A DNA stretch of 64,000 nucleotides from Jacaranda mimosifolia. Lineage: Eukaryota; Streptophyta; Magnoliopsida; Lamiales; Bignoniaceae. This document shows, piece by piece, positions 22,640 to 33,471 of the stretch. The notes below the pieces were generated by a model. It saw only the letters and a list, made by a program, of their open reading frames with translations. It searched no databases and was not told the DNA's origin. The translations under genes and the position numbers were made by a program. Location: NCBI GenBank assembly GCA_018894105.1, contig CM032118.1, positions 35,072,690-35,136,689 of the forward strand, in the 5' to 3' direction. Positions within the stretch are counted from its first letter, which is position 1. Each line of letters starts with the position of its first letter.

Positions 22640-23757
22640 TTCCCCGCAGGTGCTGTGCCTATCTGTCTGGGGAAATCTTTCACAAAGTGCTGGTTGCTAC
22701 CGTCTGCCTTGTTTTCTCCAATCTTTCACACTTCTGCCTTGTTTTCTCCAACAATAAGTCTCTTCATGGCCAAATCCCCCACAGAATTTACATTGTTGTA
22801 GTGCCATTCCTAGAACCAAATTTGTAGCCCCACTAGTCTGAAGTGTTCCTTGATCAGGGCCTCTAATCTGTAGTTTTGCTATTTCCTCTCGGGGTTATCC
22901 TATCCATCAGGTTCCTTTTCGGCTCTTGTCTTCAATCTTTTGGATCTCCTGCATGTCTGATTCTACTTGTAGCGCCTTACTTATAGCACAGTTGTAGCTC
23001 GAAAGATCACATGAGCGAAGGCCTCATCTAAGTTATGGTCGTAACCCTTCCATAAACTTGCAAACCTGCCGCCCCTCATCTACAAGTATATGAGGTGTAT
23101 ACTGAATCAGTCGGCTAATTATAGCTTTATGCTATCAGATTGATGACGCTCATTGTATTAATTCCATGAATTCTCTTTCCCTGGCATGCTCGGTCACCTC
23201 TGGTACATAGTTTTCCATAAACTCTCGAGTGAAGTTTTCCTAAGTCTGAGGTGTTCCCTCTACGGTCCATTTGCGATCAACCATTTGTCACCAATCATGT
23301 GCAGGACCTTCCAGTAGAAATGTAGCATATCAAATCTTCTACTCATCTGTGTAACGCAGAGTCCTAAATATATTTTCCAAGCGTTTAACCCATATTTCGG
23401 CTTTTCTATCATCAAGTTCCCCTAGAAAATTTGGGGGTTGCAATCAAAGGAACCGTTCTAAAGCTTGGTCTTCTGTATGTTCTTCAATATTCCTTGCTTG
23501 ACTAACTTATCCCTGTTGTTGGCAAAGCTACATAAATTGTTGCCACATCTGGAACATGGGCTCTGCTGGTTGGTCCACATCTGGTTGATAGCTTGAGGGG
23601 TCTGTGAAATCTTTTCTTCTAGTAGAGTTTGTGAATCGACTGGTGCTCTCTGCCTAGGAACACGTTGTGCAGCAGCCCGTGTGCCAGGCGGTCTCCCTCT
23701 CCCTCGCTGACGCGCTCGAGGTGGGTCAAGTATATGAGAACCTTCATGGGATGCCAT
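22640..23757 (-). pseudogene. Gag pseudogene of element B
   Basis: Start ATG at 23757 (MASHEGS...). The N-terminal basic region RQRGRGRPPG resembles an AT-hook and matches the RRGRP of element A gag. The gag domain is well preserved across frame breaks (about 23460-22960), with motifs such as FLLEGPAHDW and ENFTREFME. A zinc knuckle is intact at about 22751-22792: C-KF-C-GGFG-H-EETY-C, the CX2CX4HX4C pattern. At least five stops or frameshifts break the frame. A 30-base duplication follows the knuckle (about 22706-22750). No protease or reverse transcriptase follows. Confidence 0.85.
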
Positions 23758-24176
23758 TATCTTTCTAAATCATTCTTAATTCCTTCTTAACTCGCTGCTG
23801 CCAAAATTACACAATGACATCTAAAGTTAGCATCGAAATTTTGATCTTTCAAATATAATTATTAATGGCATTTAACAAATTAGACTAAGTTCATTATAGC
23901 AAAAGTCAAATCACTAAAGGCCTACAAGGACTTTTATCATCACCCTAATTTGAACTAAAATTCTTTATTATCCATAGCAAGATTTATAATCACACATAGA
24001 TAACCAAAGTTCCATTCTCAAACTAAAGTCTAATGTTCATTTTTGAAAGTAAAGACTACAAATTAGTCGGCTATCCTAAATATAATCTCCTTAAACCACA
24101 TAGAAGCTTCCCGATATGCAAAAGGTCGGTCACAAATCCCAATGATACCCAAATGCCTAAGTTGTCGACAAACCTA

Positions 24177-24189
24177 GGCTCTGATACCA
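24177..24189 (-). other. Primer-binding site of element B
   Basis: Minus strand TGGTATCAGAGCC, a perfect match to the usual plant initiator tRNA-Met primer site, four bases inside the LTR end. Confidence 0.92.
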
Positions 24190-24694
24190 CCTCTGTAGCG
24201 CCCCGTCTGAGAGGTGCCTGCTCCGGGTCAAGGTGCTACTCAAATATTTTCCATATTAATTTAAATCCAAAATGAATCTCCAAAATTCAATTTCAACTCA
24301 TGAGGCTATGTAACAACTCAAAATTTAACCACTCAAGTGATAGCAGCTTAGCACTGACCCAAAAGATCATTCAAAGTGCACAATATGTACAACTAAAAGT
24401 AACATAATTTCAGCTCCAAGAAACACTACAAGAAGTGCAACATATATTCACATTCTAAAGTCTCATAGGTAACGATATATCTTAACTTAAAATACACTAC
24501 ATTCCAACATTATATACATGCCAAAAGTCTTCCAGTTGTGTTCAGTACTATTCCCAGTCTCAAATTCCATAGCCATCATTAGATGATATCCAAAATCCAA
24601 TCATAAAACAGTTCTTTCGAGCAAGTCATAAGCCCTCATTCTTTACTATTCATACCTATCTGAATAAAAAATATTCAAGAAATACATAGGAGGG

Positions 24695-24711
24695 TGAGTC
24701 TTAAGGACTCA
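24695..24711 (-). promoter_or_regulatory. Conserved LTR stem-loop (element B)
   Basis: Minus strand TGAGTC-CTTAA-GACTCA: 6-bp perfect stem, 5-base loop, 501 bases from the LTR end, flanked by the same CCTCAC found in A and C. Confidence 0.6.
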
Positions 24712-24859
24712 GTGAGGGATAAAATATAAAGCAGTTCAAATCTCCATCCTTATTATTCCTTGATCAAAGTACAATTAGAATCAGACAACCCAAGCATAAT
24801 ATGCAATCTAAATAATTAAAGAATACGTGCGTATCAAATTTTCCTTATCTCTTGAGTTT

Positions 24860-25175
24860 TGGGCTTACGACTTATCCCATGCACCTAGCAGGGATTAACG
24901 TCTCATTCCTGACTTACGGCCTATCCAAGCACGCAGTAAGTATTAACATCCCGTTATTTCAAGGGTTTTGGGTTTACGGCTTATCTAAGCATTTAGCAAG
25001 GGTTAATGTCCTATTCCAGGCTTACGGCTTATCCAAGCACTCAGCAAGGTTTAATGTCACGTTATTTCAAGGGTTCTAGGCTTATGGCTTATCCAAGCAT
25101 TTAGCAAGGATTAACGTCCCATTCTGGTCTTACGGCTTATCCAAGCACTCAACAAGGATTAACGTCCCATTATTT
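24860..25175 (-). repeat. Tandem array in 5' LTR of element B
   Basis: About six units alternate between roughly 48 and 60 bases (dimer period about 108). The plus-strand core is CTTACGGCTTATCCAAGCAC followed by AGCAAGGATTAACGTCCC. It is unrelated in sequence to the arrays of A and C. Confidence 0.85.
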
Positions 25176-26449
25176 AACATGTTTCCCCATATACAAAACT
25201 CTATCTATCGAAACAATCAATAATCATTTGCCGACAAGATTACATATAAGTATGGAAGAAATCAAGTAGGCCGGAAAGGAAACAAATAACAACATAGCAT
25301 GACTCAAATATGCCGACAAGGCCAAATAAACGATATACAAGATAGATTCAAGAATGCCAAAATGGCCAATCAGCTGAAATACAAATGAATTCAAGTGTGC
25401 CGACAAGGCCACGAATTATATTGAACAATATTAGAAGCAAAAATTAATACAATGAACCCTGATAGGGGTTTACAAAACAAGCAACAAACAACTAACAAGA
25501 TCTCAAACAATTCATGGATTTTAATAAACATGAAGCAGTTAGAGTTTAGAAATAGGAACCTTCACATGGGTTTGTGTCACAAGAACACCATTATGATTGT
25601 TGCATTGAGGAGAAGTTTCTGTCCGGACCGCCCCCGAAAAAATGCAAAACCACCACCATTGGCTACGTCTCGTCCTTCTGAGTCCAACGGTCTAAGTGGT
25701 TTTCAATTTTGAGGCTTGGATGACCTTCAACCATTGATCAAAACCTCAATTCTTGCTTTTTGCCGCCGCATCTGCAACTCCTATTTCTGACACCGTCCAC
25801 TACACTACTCCTCCATGCAAGGCCACCATCTCACTCCCTAAACCAAGGGCTCCCAGAAACATGGCCCAGAATGCCCCTCTGACGCTGCCTTATTGTGAAT
25901 TGCCACTTGCCGCCATGGTTAGTTTTTAGGTTTTAAAAACTGGGGTGACTCGCCAGCGATGATGTATACATGTATAAGCAAGGTGCAGCTGAGGGTAAGG
26001 AGAGGTAGTTGGGGGTGTTGGATGGTGGAGATAGTCACCGGTGAGGGGGGTGAAGATGGTGAGAAGGTGATGTTGATGAAAGAGAAGAAAATGGAAATGA
26101 TAAAGATGAAGATGAAAAATGAAAGTGAGGAAAAATTGCTATTTTATAAAATTTAATTTTCTGTATTTGCAATTTAGCCCCTCAACTTTTTGTTAGTCAT
26201 TCAATTAGGTCCTAGTGATCTATAGAAATCCAGTCTTGACCCTATTTAACGTTTTCTTTCCATGCAAACCCCTGAGTTTTCAAGAGTGGCTCAATTAAAT
26301 CCTATATATTTGCAAATTGACCCCCAAACTCTTGAATCCTGGGAAATTAAGTCCTCTTTATTTAATTTTCAAGCCCTAAAATCCGATCAACCAATACTTT
26401 GATTTCTAAATCCTTATTTTCCGAAAAACTAAATTTTAAGGGTTTTACA

Positions 26450-26705
26450 TAAAATCAAATATCAAGATATAGTATCAAATATCTTTGATTTGATTTGTCC
26501 ATAGGCATAGACACTTTATATTTGATACTTATCAACATTTGATTTGAGCATAAAATAAATACTAGAGTATTAATTAAAATTAACTATTTATTTTTTGAAA
26601 TTAAATTTAATAAATTCCAAGATAAATAGAAAATTTTGAATTAAAAACTAGCATATTATTTTATACGTGTCACTCTTCAATTGGGAAAAAATTGATATGT
26701 CTACA
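26450..26705 (-). repeat. Truncated 3' LTR of element E
   Basis: Matches 29538-29795 closely (for example TTGATTTGAGCATAAAATAA and ACTAGAGTATTAATTAAAAT). It ends against element B at about 26450. Confidence 0.88.
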
Positions 26706-26722
26706 AATGCCCCCATTTCAAG
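26706..26722 (-). other. Polypurine tract of element E
   Basis: Minus strand TTGAAATGGGGGCATT lies just before the LTR start TGTAGACA. Confidence 0.65.
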
Positions 26723-26919
26723 ACTTGTCGAAAGATGTGCCAATCATCCATGAGGCAATGCTTGAAGTATTTGAGAAGTTTTCTTTTTCTCCCAATTCAC
26801 ATATGTTCAAGAACATCTTTCAAGCATTTCTCAAGCTATGGTATCCAATAAAAGGGTTAAATCATAGCATAATTTAAAGTAAATATCCTTTTGAGGGGAA
26901 TGTCATACACTGTTTATAC

Positions 26920-27660
26920 TCATACGGACCAAGAGTAACATTCAGTTTAGGCTTGTATGTCAAGGAGCATATTTAACTTGAATAGACATTTTGTACTCGT
27001 GTCAAGGAGTCCACTTGAATTTAGTTGACAATTTATACTCATGTCAAGGAGTTTACTTGAGTTTGACTTAATAGACAGTTTACACTCTTATCAAGGAGTG
27101 CATGGAGAGAATTTGAATATTTAGATAGTTTATGCTCGTACTTAGGAGCCTTATTGAAAGTTTAAGCTCATATCAAGGACCACATGAGGAGACTTTGAAT
27201 ATCTAGATAGTTTATGCTCGTATTTAGAAGCCTTATTGATAATTTAAAGTCTTATCAAGGAACACATGGAAAAACTTTAATTTAAAATTTTCAAATAGTT
27301 TATGCTCGTATTTGGGAGCATTTGGAATTTGAAGACTTGAGTCTTGAATTTGGACATATGGACACTTGAGTCTTGAATTTGAAGACTTGAGTTATGGATT
27401 TAGAGATTTGTAGACTTGAGTTTTGAATTTGAAGACTTCGAAACTCGAGTTTTGACTTGAATACTTGGAGACTTGTATTTGAAGACTTGAAGACTTGAGT
27501 TTAATTTGGAGACTTGAAGATTTGAGTCTTGAATTTGAAGACTTGGAGACTTGAGCTTTGGATTTGGAGACATGAAAACTTGAGAATTTTGGATAGTTTA
27601 TGCTCTTATTTGGGAGCATTATTGATAGTTTAGGCTCATATCAAGGAGCATTTGGAATTT
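26920..27660 (-). repeat. Degenerate minisatellite in element E
   Basis: Two repeat types. At 26920-27320 and 27590-27640 are units of about 60 bases containing GATAGTTTATGCTCGTAT and TATCAAGGAG. At 27320-27590 are short units on GACTTGAGTTTTGAATTTGAA. It lies between gag and the polypurine tract. The open minus frame here only reflects the repeat. Confidence 0.7.
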
Positions 27661-27689
27661 GGAGATGAAAATTAAATTCCCCTAGCATC

Positions 27690-28846
27690 TTCATCATCAT
27701 CGCCATCACTGGAGTCTTCTTGTTCATCAAAATTCATGCTCATTTCAATATTATGTGAACACGTTGCCAAATCTTCAAAGGTTTTTAGTTTGATTCCTTA
27801 AAGTATGTAGCAAAGACTCCAATACATTCCTTGGATATGCATCTCAATTTTTGAAGCCTCTAACAATTGATCTTTGCCGTTAAGACTCAAATTTCTCTAG
27901 CAATTGATGTAGTTAATGACGGTTTCTTCCTTCTACTGGTGGAAGTTGGTGAGTTCGATCATGTTGATTGCCCTTCTAGTGCTGTAGAAATATTGAGGAA
28001 CTCTTGTTCCAGTTGCCCATAACTATCAATGGAGCCTGCCTCCAAGTCAACATACCAATCAAAAGCATTGCCATTTAATGATTGAACAAATTGCTTGACC
28101 AAATGATCTCTATCTGTCCTAGTATTATTATAAGTCTTAATAAAATGAGTCTCATGCTACTTTAGATTATCTTTGCCATTAGATTGCCGAAACAACTTTA
28201 GGGGTTGATAACCGATCGACAACTTCAAGTTATCAATCCTTTGAGTATATGGCTTGGAGTAAGTCATAGACGACTTAGAACTTCCATCAAGCTTGTCTTT
28301 GATAGTCTCCACGATAAACTCCTTCTGTGGGTTGATGGGAATTAGTCCAGTGGAAATGTCTAGTTCTTTTGTTGCAATTTCTTCATATTTGGCCGATTGT
28401 CTCCTTGTGGATGTTTCACCTTCACCTCAGCCTCAATTTATTTCTCCATCATGCAGCTGGCATCAAGATTGTCCATTTGTCTCATCAACTTGGAGATTTG
28501 AAAGTCTCGTTCATAGACATACTTCGTGAGTCCTTCAATGGCCCTCATCAAATTTTAAATTTGTTCCTCCAAGGTTATAGCACTTGTCACCATCACCATC
28601 GCCATGCTTGAGGAATTTGATATTGAGTAGGGAATGGATGATGTGGATTCTTCCTCGAGTATCCGCCATCTTCATTCATATTAATAAAATGCAGCAATAC
28701 CTTTTTCATAGAAAACAAAGGAGCCACATCCAAAGATGATTGCAACTTCTTAGATATACGTCTTGTGATGATGCCAACACCTTTTGCTCCAGCACTTGAG
28801 GAATTCGAGGTAGTAATTTTTAATGCAGCAGTCTTGTTGGCGACCA
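27690..28846 (-). pseudogene. Gag pseudogene of element E
   Basis: Start ATG at 28846 (MVANKTA...). The gag domain typical of plant gypsy elements is clear around 28130-27790: LVKQFVQSLNGNAFDWY, then a broken continuation with MIELTN and the acidic tail DEQEDSSDGDDDEDA. Stops and frameshifts occur at several points (for example near 28170 and 27960). No zinc knuckle is visible. No protease or reverse transcriptase follows. Confidence 0.8.
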
Positions 28847-28894
28847 TTTTATACTTCAATTTTGATGAAAGAAAGAGATGAGAGGTAGAGATAG

Positions 28895-28916
28895 TCCCAC
28901 TGGCTGTGCCAAAATT
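28895..28916 (-). other. Presumed primer-binding site of element E
   Basis: Minus strand TTTGGCACAGCCAGTGGGA lies three bases after the LTR end. The position and TGG start fit a primer site. I cannot assign the tRNA. Confidence 0.5.
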
Positions 28917-29795
28917 TGTAAGCACAAATTTCTTTATCTGCAATAAATAAAATTACAAGACAAGAAAATCGTACAAATAAAATAAAACTAAAACTTATCA
29001 ATCAACTGTGGATTCAATCTCTAATTTAATCATTTGATTCTTCCATTTCAAATATGATCTTGAATTTAATGAGCTCCGCAAAGAACACCTTGAATGCTGT
29101 GGATCTCCTTAAATTTGATTTGAAGAAATAACACCAATTCGAGGGTTTCGCACCTTAATCTCAAATCAAATGTCAAAATATATGAGCTCCGCGAAGAATG
29201 CCTTGAATGTCGTAGATCTTCTTGAATTTAATTTGAATAAAACAACGTCAATTTGAGGGCTCCGTACCTTAATCCTGAATCAAGTGCTAGAATATGATGA
29301 GCTCTGTGAAAAACATCTTGAACGCCGTGAATCTCCTTAAATTTGATTGAGAGGATTGTTGGATTCCTTTAAAGTTCCTCTCACTTGCTGAAATGTGTGT
29401 TGTGTGTTGAATGAGCTTTGGTCAACCCTTTTATATAAATGTTTGATGGGAGACTTTCAAATTGAATGAACTTATTTGAGGGTTATCTCTTTGATAAGAT
29501 AATACCAAATATCAAGAGATCATATCAAGTGTGAAGAGATAACATGACATATCAAGATATACTATCAAATATCTTTGATTTGATTGGTCTGTATGCATAG
29601 ACACTTTATCTTTGATACTTATCAATATTTGATTTGAGCATAAAATAAATACTAGAGTATTAATTAAAATTAACTATTTATCTTTTGAAATTAAATTTAA
29701 TAATATCCAAGATAAATAAAAAATTTTGAACTAAAAACTAGCATATTATTTTATACCTGTGACTCTTTAATTGAGCAAAAATTGATATGTCTACA
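28917..29795 (-). repeat. 5' LTR of element E
   Basis: 879 bp. It contains three copies of a unit of about 111 bases (29068-29345) built on GAGCTCCGCGAAGAACACC and TGGATCTCCTTAAATTTGAT. Confidence 0.82.
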
Positions 29796-30079
29796 AGTGC
29801 TTCGAAAATTTTTGCCGAGGGGTGGAAATTTGTAAATTCTTAATTTAAAAGAAAAAGTTATTTTCTGACGGAATTTCCTTCGAAACTTTTTGTTGAAAAA
29901 CTAGATAAATTCTTACTTGTGTACCTTCTTCTTCCCATTTCCTCTCTTCCTTTGCACGCCCGAGCACCACCGCCATAGTCCGCCGCTACCGTCCCATGGT
30001 CGCCTACTTGTTTTTCGTTTTTGTAAGTTATTCTTTTCCTATTTTTATTTAGTTTTGTTTATTTTATTAGTTTGGCATG

Positions 30080-30360
30080 TTAAGATGTTATTTTAGAATG
30101 ATTTATATAATTTAGTTTGATTAATTGTTAATATGTTAGTTATATGTTAGTATGATTAATTGTTAGTATATTAATTTGATATGTTAGTATGATAAATTGT
30201 TATTATGTTGGTTTGATATTTTAGTTTGATAGGTTAGTTCAGGAATGTTAGTATGTTTAGTTTAAAATTTTTAGAAATTGTTGGTATCTAGTTTAATATG
30301 TTAGAATTGATATCTAATTTAATATGTTAGTTTAGTATGTTAGAATTGATATATCGTATA
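30080..30360 (+). repeat. Degenerate minisatellite in the CACTA 5' region
   Basis: Repeats of TTAGTATGATTAATTGT and TTTAATATGTTAG type, period roughly 20-40. It lies between a C-rich leader with a GTAAG donor (30000-30030) and the gene start, so it may be an intron of the 5' UTR. Confidence 0.5.
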
Positions 30361-30965
30361 GAATATATATCAACATAGGGCCATAAATTATTGGCTTTGA
30401 TAAAATTGAAATAAGGAAGAAAAATTAAGCTAATAGGTCTCTAATCTTAAGATTTCATGTCAAGCTACTAATAAGGGATGCAAAATAGGATTAATCATAA
30501 TAAATACCAGGCCTTGTTGTCAATCATGGGCTCCAAGTATACTAATCAAGAGGCCGGATTGCTTGGATTATATATCTATGATGCACTATCCTTCAAAGCA
30601 AATGAGGCCTTTTAGTTTAGAATTGAGTTTAGGATGACTTAGACATTCCAAAATAGCCAAGGTAGCTTATGAAACTTTAGTTAATGTTGAGATCATAAAG
30701 AAATAATATTGAGGTTGAATATCCAAAAAAATCATATAGGATAACATAGACTATCTGAAAAAACCAAGGTAGTTTTAGGAAACTAAATTCCATCTTATTC
30801 CAAATAGTTATCTAACAAATTATTTTAAAATTAAATTATTAAAAATCTAACTAAAAATTCAACCACATCTATGTTAAAAATTTTCAAAAGTTAGAAACAT
30901 AGAGAATAAAAATTTCGTCATCTCATCTTCACAATGCTATTTTAACAACCCCAAAAATGACAAAT

Positions 30966-31121
30966 GTAATGACTCCTAAAGATTAATCCCAGTCCTGTGG
31001 AAAATTATTTCCACAATCATAAGTTGAAAATCCACTTGAGGTCCGCCTCAATTGGATTTTCAACTTATGATCATGGAAATAATTTTCCACAACATTGGCA
31101 TTTCTGACAAGGAGTCATTAC
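30966..31121. mobile_element. 156-bp hairpin MITE inside the CACTA element
   Basis: Ends GTAATGACTCCT and AGGAGTCATTAC are perfect 12-bp inverted repeats. An inner inverted repeat of about 37 bases (TGGAAAATTATTTCCA... and ATAAGTTGAAAATCCA) has two mismatches around an 18-base loop (CTTGAGGTCCGCCTCAAT), which is itself partly self-complementary. No target duplication resolved. The shape is MITE-like. Confidence 0.7.
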
Positions 31122-31501
31122 GTAATTACCAAATCAAATAGTCAAATATATTCTCTAATAAAAAATTTTATTCAAAAAATTCATTCATTCAATAGAAATT
31201 TTCTTTAGTCTTTTTTGTAACGTTAATGAACCATTAAAATTGTCCTCTTATTACAACCACAAAGTCAGCTAGATAGAAAGTCTGAAGTATTTATCCAATG
31301 AATGAATGATTCTATATATCTAAATTCCAATTTTAACTAAAAAGTTAACTAAAAATGAAATATATTATATCCAACTATAACCAAATCATCATTACCTCTA
31401 ATGACATAATAGCCTATTATAGAATTTGACGTACGTAAATATTAAGTTGTCGTAATAATATTAATCATTGTCCTTATGTGATTTTTATTTTAGTTTTATA
31501 G

Positions 31502-33471
31502 ATGGCAGACCAGTCTAGTTTCCGTCCCTTTGCCATCGCTGAGGTCGGGGTTCTAGTCAAAGTATGGGGACAAATTCCCCGATCCATCAGACACACTTCC
31601 TAACCAACCAGTCTCCCAACACCTCATTGACTAGTCATTAGTTTATGCCTACCCCACGCCTTTCTCCTACTAAAAGCCACAATACTCCTCCCTCGTCCTC
31701 TACTGCTGCTTGAGGTCATCCACATACCATTCTCCACACTCACCCTCCAGCAACATTACTTGCCCCCACCACTATTTACTACACCCCTAGGCACTCCATC
31801 ACTATCCACCACCCCACATGGCACTCAACTATTCCCTACTGTTTTACTCGACCAGTATACATAAGCATTTAGAGCAACATCACCAGCAGTAGATTCTTCA
31901 GCTGGCAGATATTGGGCGGCGATGATGGATCAGTACCCCTATCCATGGGGGCCAGTAGGCTATACTTCCATCCCCAGAGACGATAGGGTGAGTTTAAATT
32001 ATTATATAAAAGTTATTTTTTTTTGTTTTAATAATTATATATTAATGTTAACAGTTTATACAGGTATACGCCCTCGCTGGATGTTACCAAGTTCTTGATG
32101 CGGGTGATCAAAAGAAAGGTCCAGGAATCCTATAAGACTTGTTCGACAATTCCCCAAGGGCTCCGAGATTTGATGTTCAAGGAGTGAAAGGTATATAAGT
32201 GTTATTAATATATTCATTTTTACAATAATATATTTATTTTTACAAATTAAGTACATCTATATATTGTAAGTATATTAACTAATTTTTTCTATTTGATAGA
32301 GAAATGTCACTTGCGACCCTAGCACGAGGGTCATTTTTAGAAGGTCTTTGATACTAGAGGGGGTCACCAACTGAGTGACATGTATAGACACACACGATAG
32401 ACAGGAAAGAGGCCAGAGTGGATTGACAAGGACATTTAGGCTACCCTATGCTGACACCAGTGATTCCAAGATTTTCAGAAGAAGTCTAGGCAGGCCAAGA
32501 AGAATCAGGCTTTTGAGACCGGTGGATCCCTCCATACCAGAGGGAGTATATCCATTGGGACACACACCGAGCATTTAGTAAGTTTCATAACTTTTAGTCT
32601 TTAGTAAATTTACAATGTTTATAATCTTAGCATGACAAGGTTCATGGGGAAGGGTTGGTGCCCTTCCCATTGTTATTAGTTATCTTATGTTTTCATTGTT
32701 GAACTTTTTTTTTTTTTTGGTAAATACTAATTTTTGGGGAGACTCTCATATACATTGTACTTTAGTATTATATACATATAACAAACTTATGTCAATTTTT
32801 ATTCTCTATTAGGCTCGGGAGTTGTAGAGGCCTCCGACAGTGGAGGGCGTTTTTGCCCTTACCCACCAGAGGCGGGCTGATAGGAGCCGGGTGGACAAAA
32901 GGGCGAGGAGAGCTGCTGTAAGTTTATTACATATGACATATTATATAAGTTCATTTTAGTTACATCAATATATTGTGTTCATATATTTATTTTTATATCT
33001 TGTAGGAGAGCTTCCAATAGGTACTTCAGTCTTAGTTTCAGCCAGAGGGCATTGGAAGTAGTGTAGAGACCCAGAAGTCTCAGGCTAAGCAGTGGACTCA
33101 GATTGTGGGTGGCCCTAACAAGAAGGGGCGAGTTTATAGGCTAAGCTACCAGTAGTTGCCCTCATACACCAGCATGCCTCAAAAGAAGCCTAGTGCATTA
33201 GTTGTATCCTAGTTGGAGGCTTGCTTGGAGGTCCATTTTCAATCCGGGATTGATGATGTGCGGACCATGCTCTCGGAGCAGTTGGGAGCAATGCAGAATT
33301 GTATTTTCCAACTGTTCATGCAGAGGGATGCTTCGTCAAGTTCTGGTGTCCGGCCCCCACCCTTGCCCACCTCAACCTCCCATTAGTATCTCCCGCCCCA
33401 TCAAGGTGATGATGACCATTAGTATTTTCCAACTATTTTGACTTTGGTGGTAATGATGATGACGTATACTA
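31502..33471 (+). pseudogene. CACTA accessory transposase gene (plant transposase PTTA/TNPA-like), broken
   Basis: Start ATG at 31502 (MADQSS...). I infer five exons with good splice signals: 31502-31987, 32064-32190, 32300-32577, 32813-32917 and 33006 to about 33471 (donors GTGAGT, GTATAT, GTAAGT, GTAAGT; acceptors ending AG). Recognisable pieces are the exon 2 segment ending LRDLMFKEWK, a C-terminal ERPPTVEGVFALTHQRRAD segment typical of the plant transposase family, and a glutamine-rich, probably coiled-coil tail with GGPNKKGRVYRL. Several in-frame stops (exons 1, 3, 5) make it a pseudogene. The family binds subterminal repeats of its own element. Confidence 0.65.

Larger units (their letters stand above)
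21981..26449 (-). mobile_element. Gag-only gypsy-type element B, 3' LTR truncated
   Basis: Minus-strand order: 5' LTR 26449-24194, primer site 24189-24177, gag 23757 to about 22640, noncoding about 22640-22093, polypurine tract 22092-22077, then only the first 96 bases of the 3' LTR (22076-21981). Homology with the 5' LTR stops abruptly at AAATAAAGAG. Like element A it has no pol, and its gag and post-gag noncoding sequence are homologous to A. Its right end abuts a truncated LTR of element E. Confidence 0.87.
24194..26449 (-). repeat. 5' LTR of element B
   Basis: 2256 bp; the minus strand starts TGTAAAACCC and ends GGGGCGCTACA. It carries a TATA-like site (TTTATAAAATAG, 26141-26152), a tandem array (24860-25175) and the stem-loop (24695-24711). 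Confidence 0.88.
26450..29795 (-). mobile_element. Gag-only gypsy-type element E (minus strand)
   Basis: Unrelated to A/B. The LTR at 28917-29795 and the fragment at 26450-26705 are direct repeats over about 250 bases. On the minus strand the LTR runs TGTAGACATATCAA...GTGCTTACA. The left LTR is cut short where element B starts, so B probably inserted into or next to it. The interior holds a gag remnant and about 1 kb of noncoding, minisatellite-like DNA, but no pol. Confidence 0.82.

Noticed and set aside
24852..25079. A 75-codon frame with repeated AYGLSKHSA-like units
   Set aside because: This is the translated tandem array of LTR B, so the protein repeat only mirrors the DNA repeat.
27392..27619. 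A minus-strand frame rich in SSSLQ/KSSNS repeats
   Set aside because: Translation of the element E minisatellite, not a protein.
28293..28611. Plus-strand frames antisense to element E gag
   Set aside because: The gag domain is on the minus strand; these are shadows.
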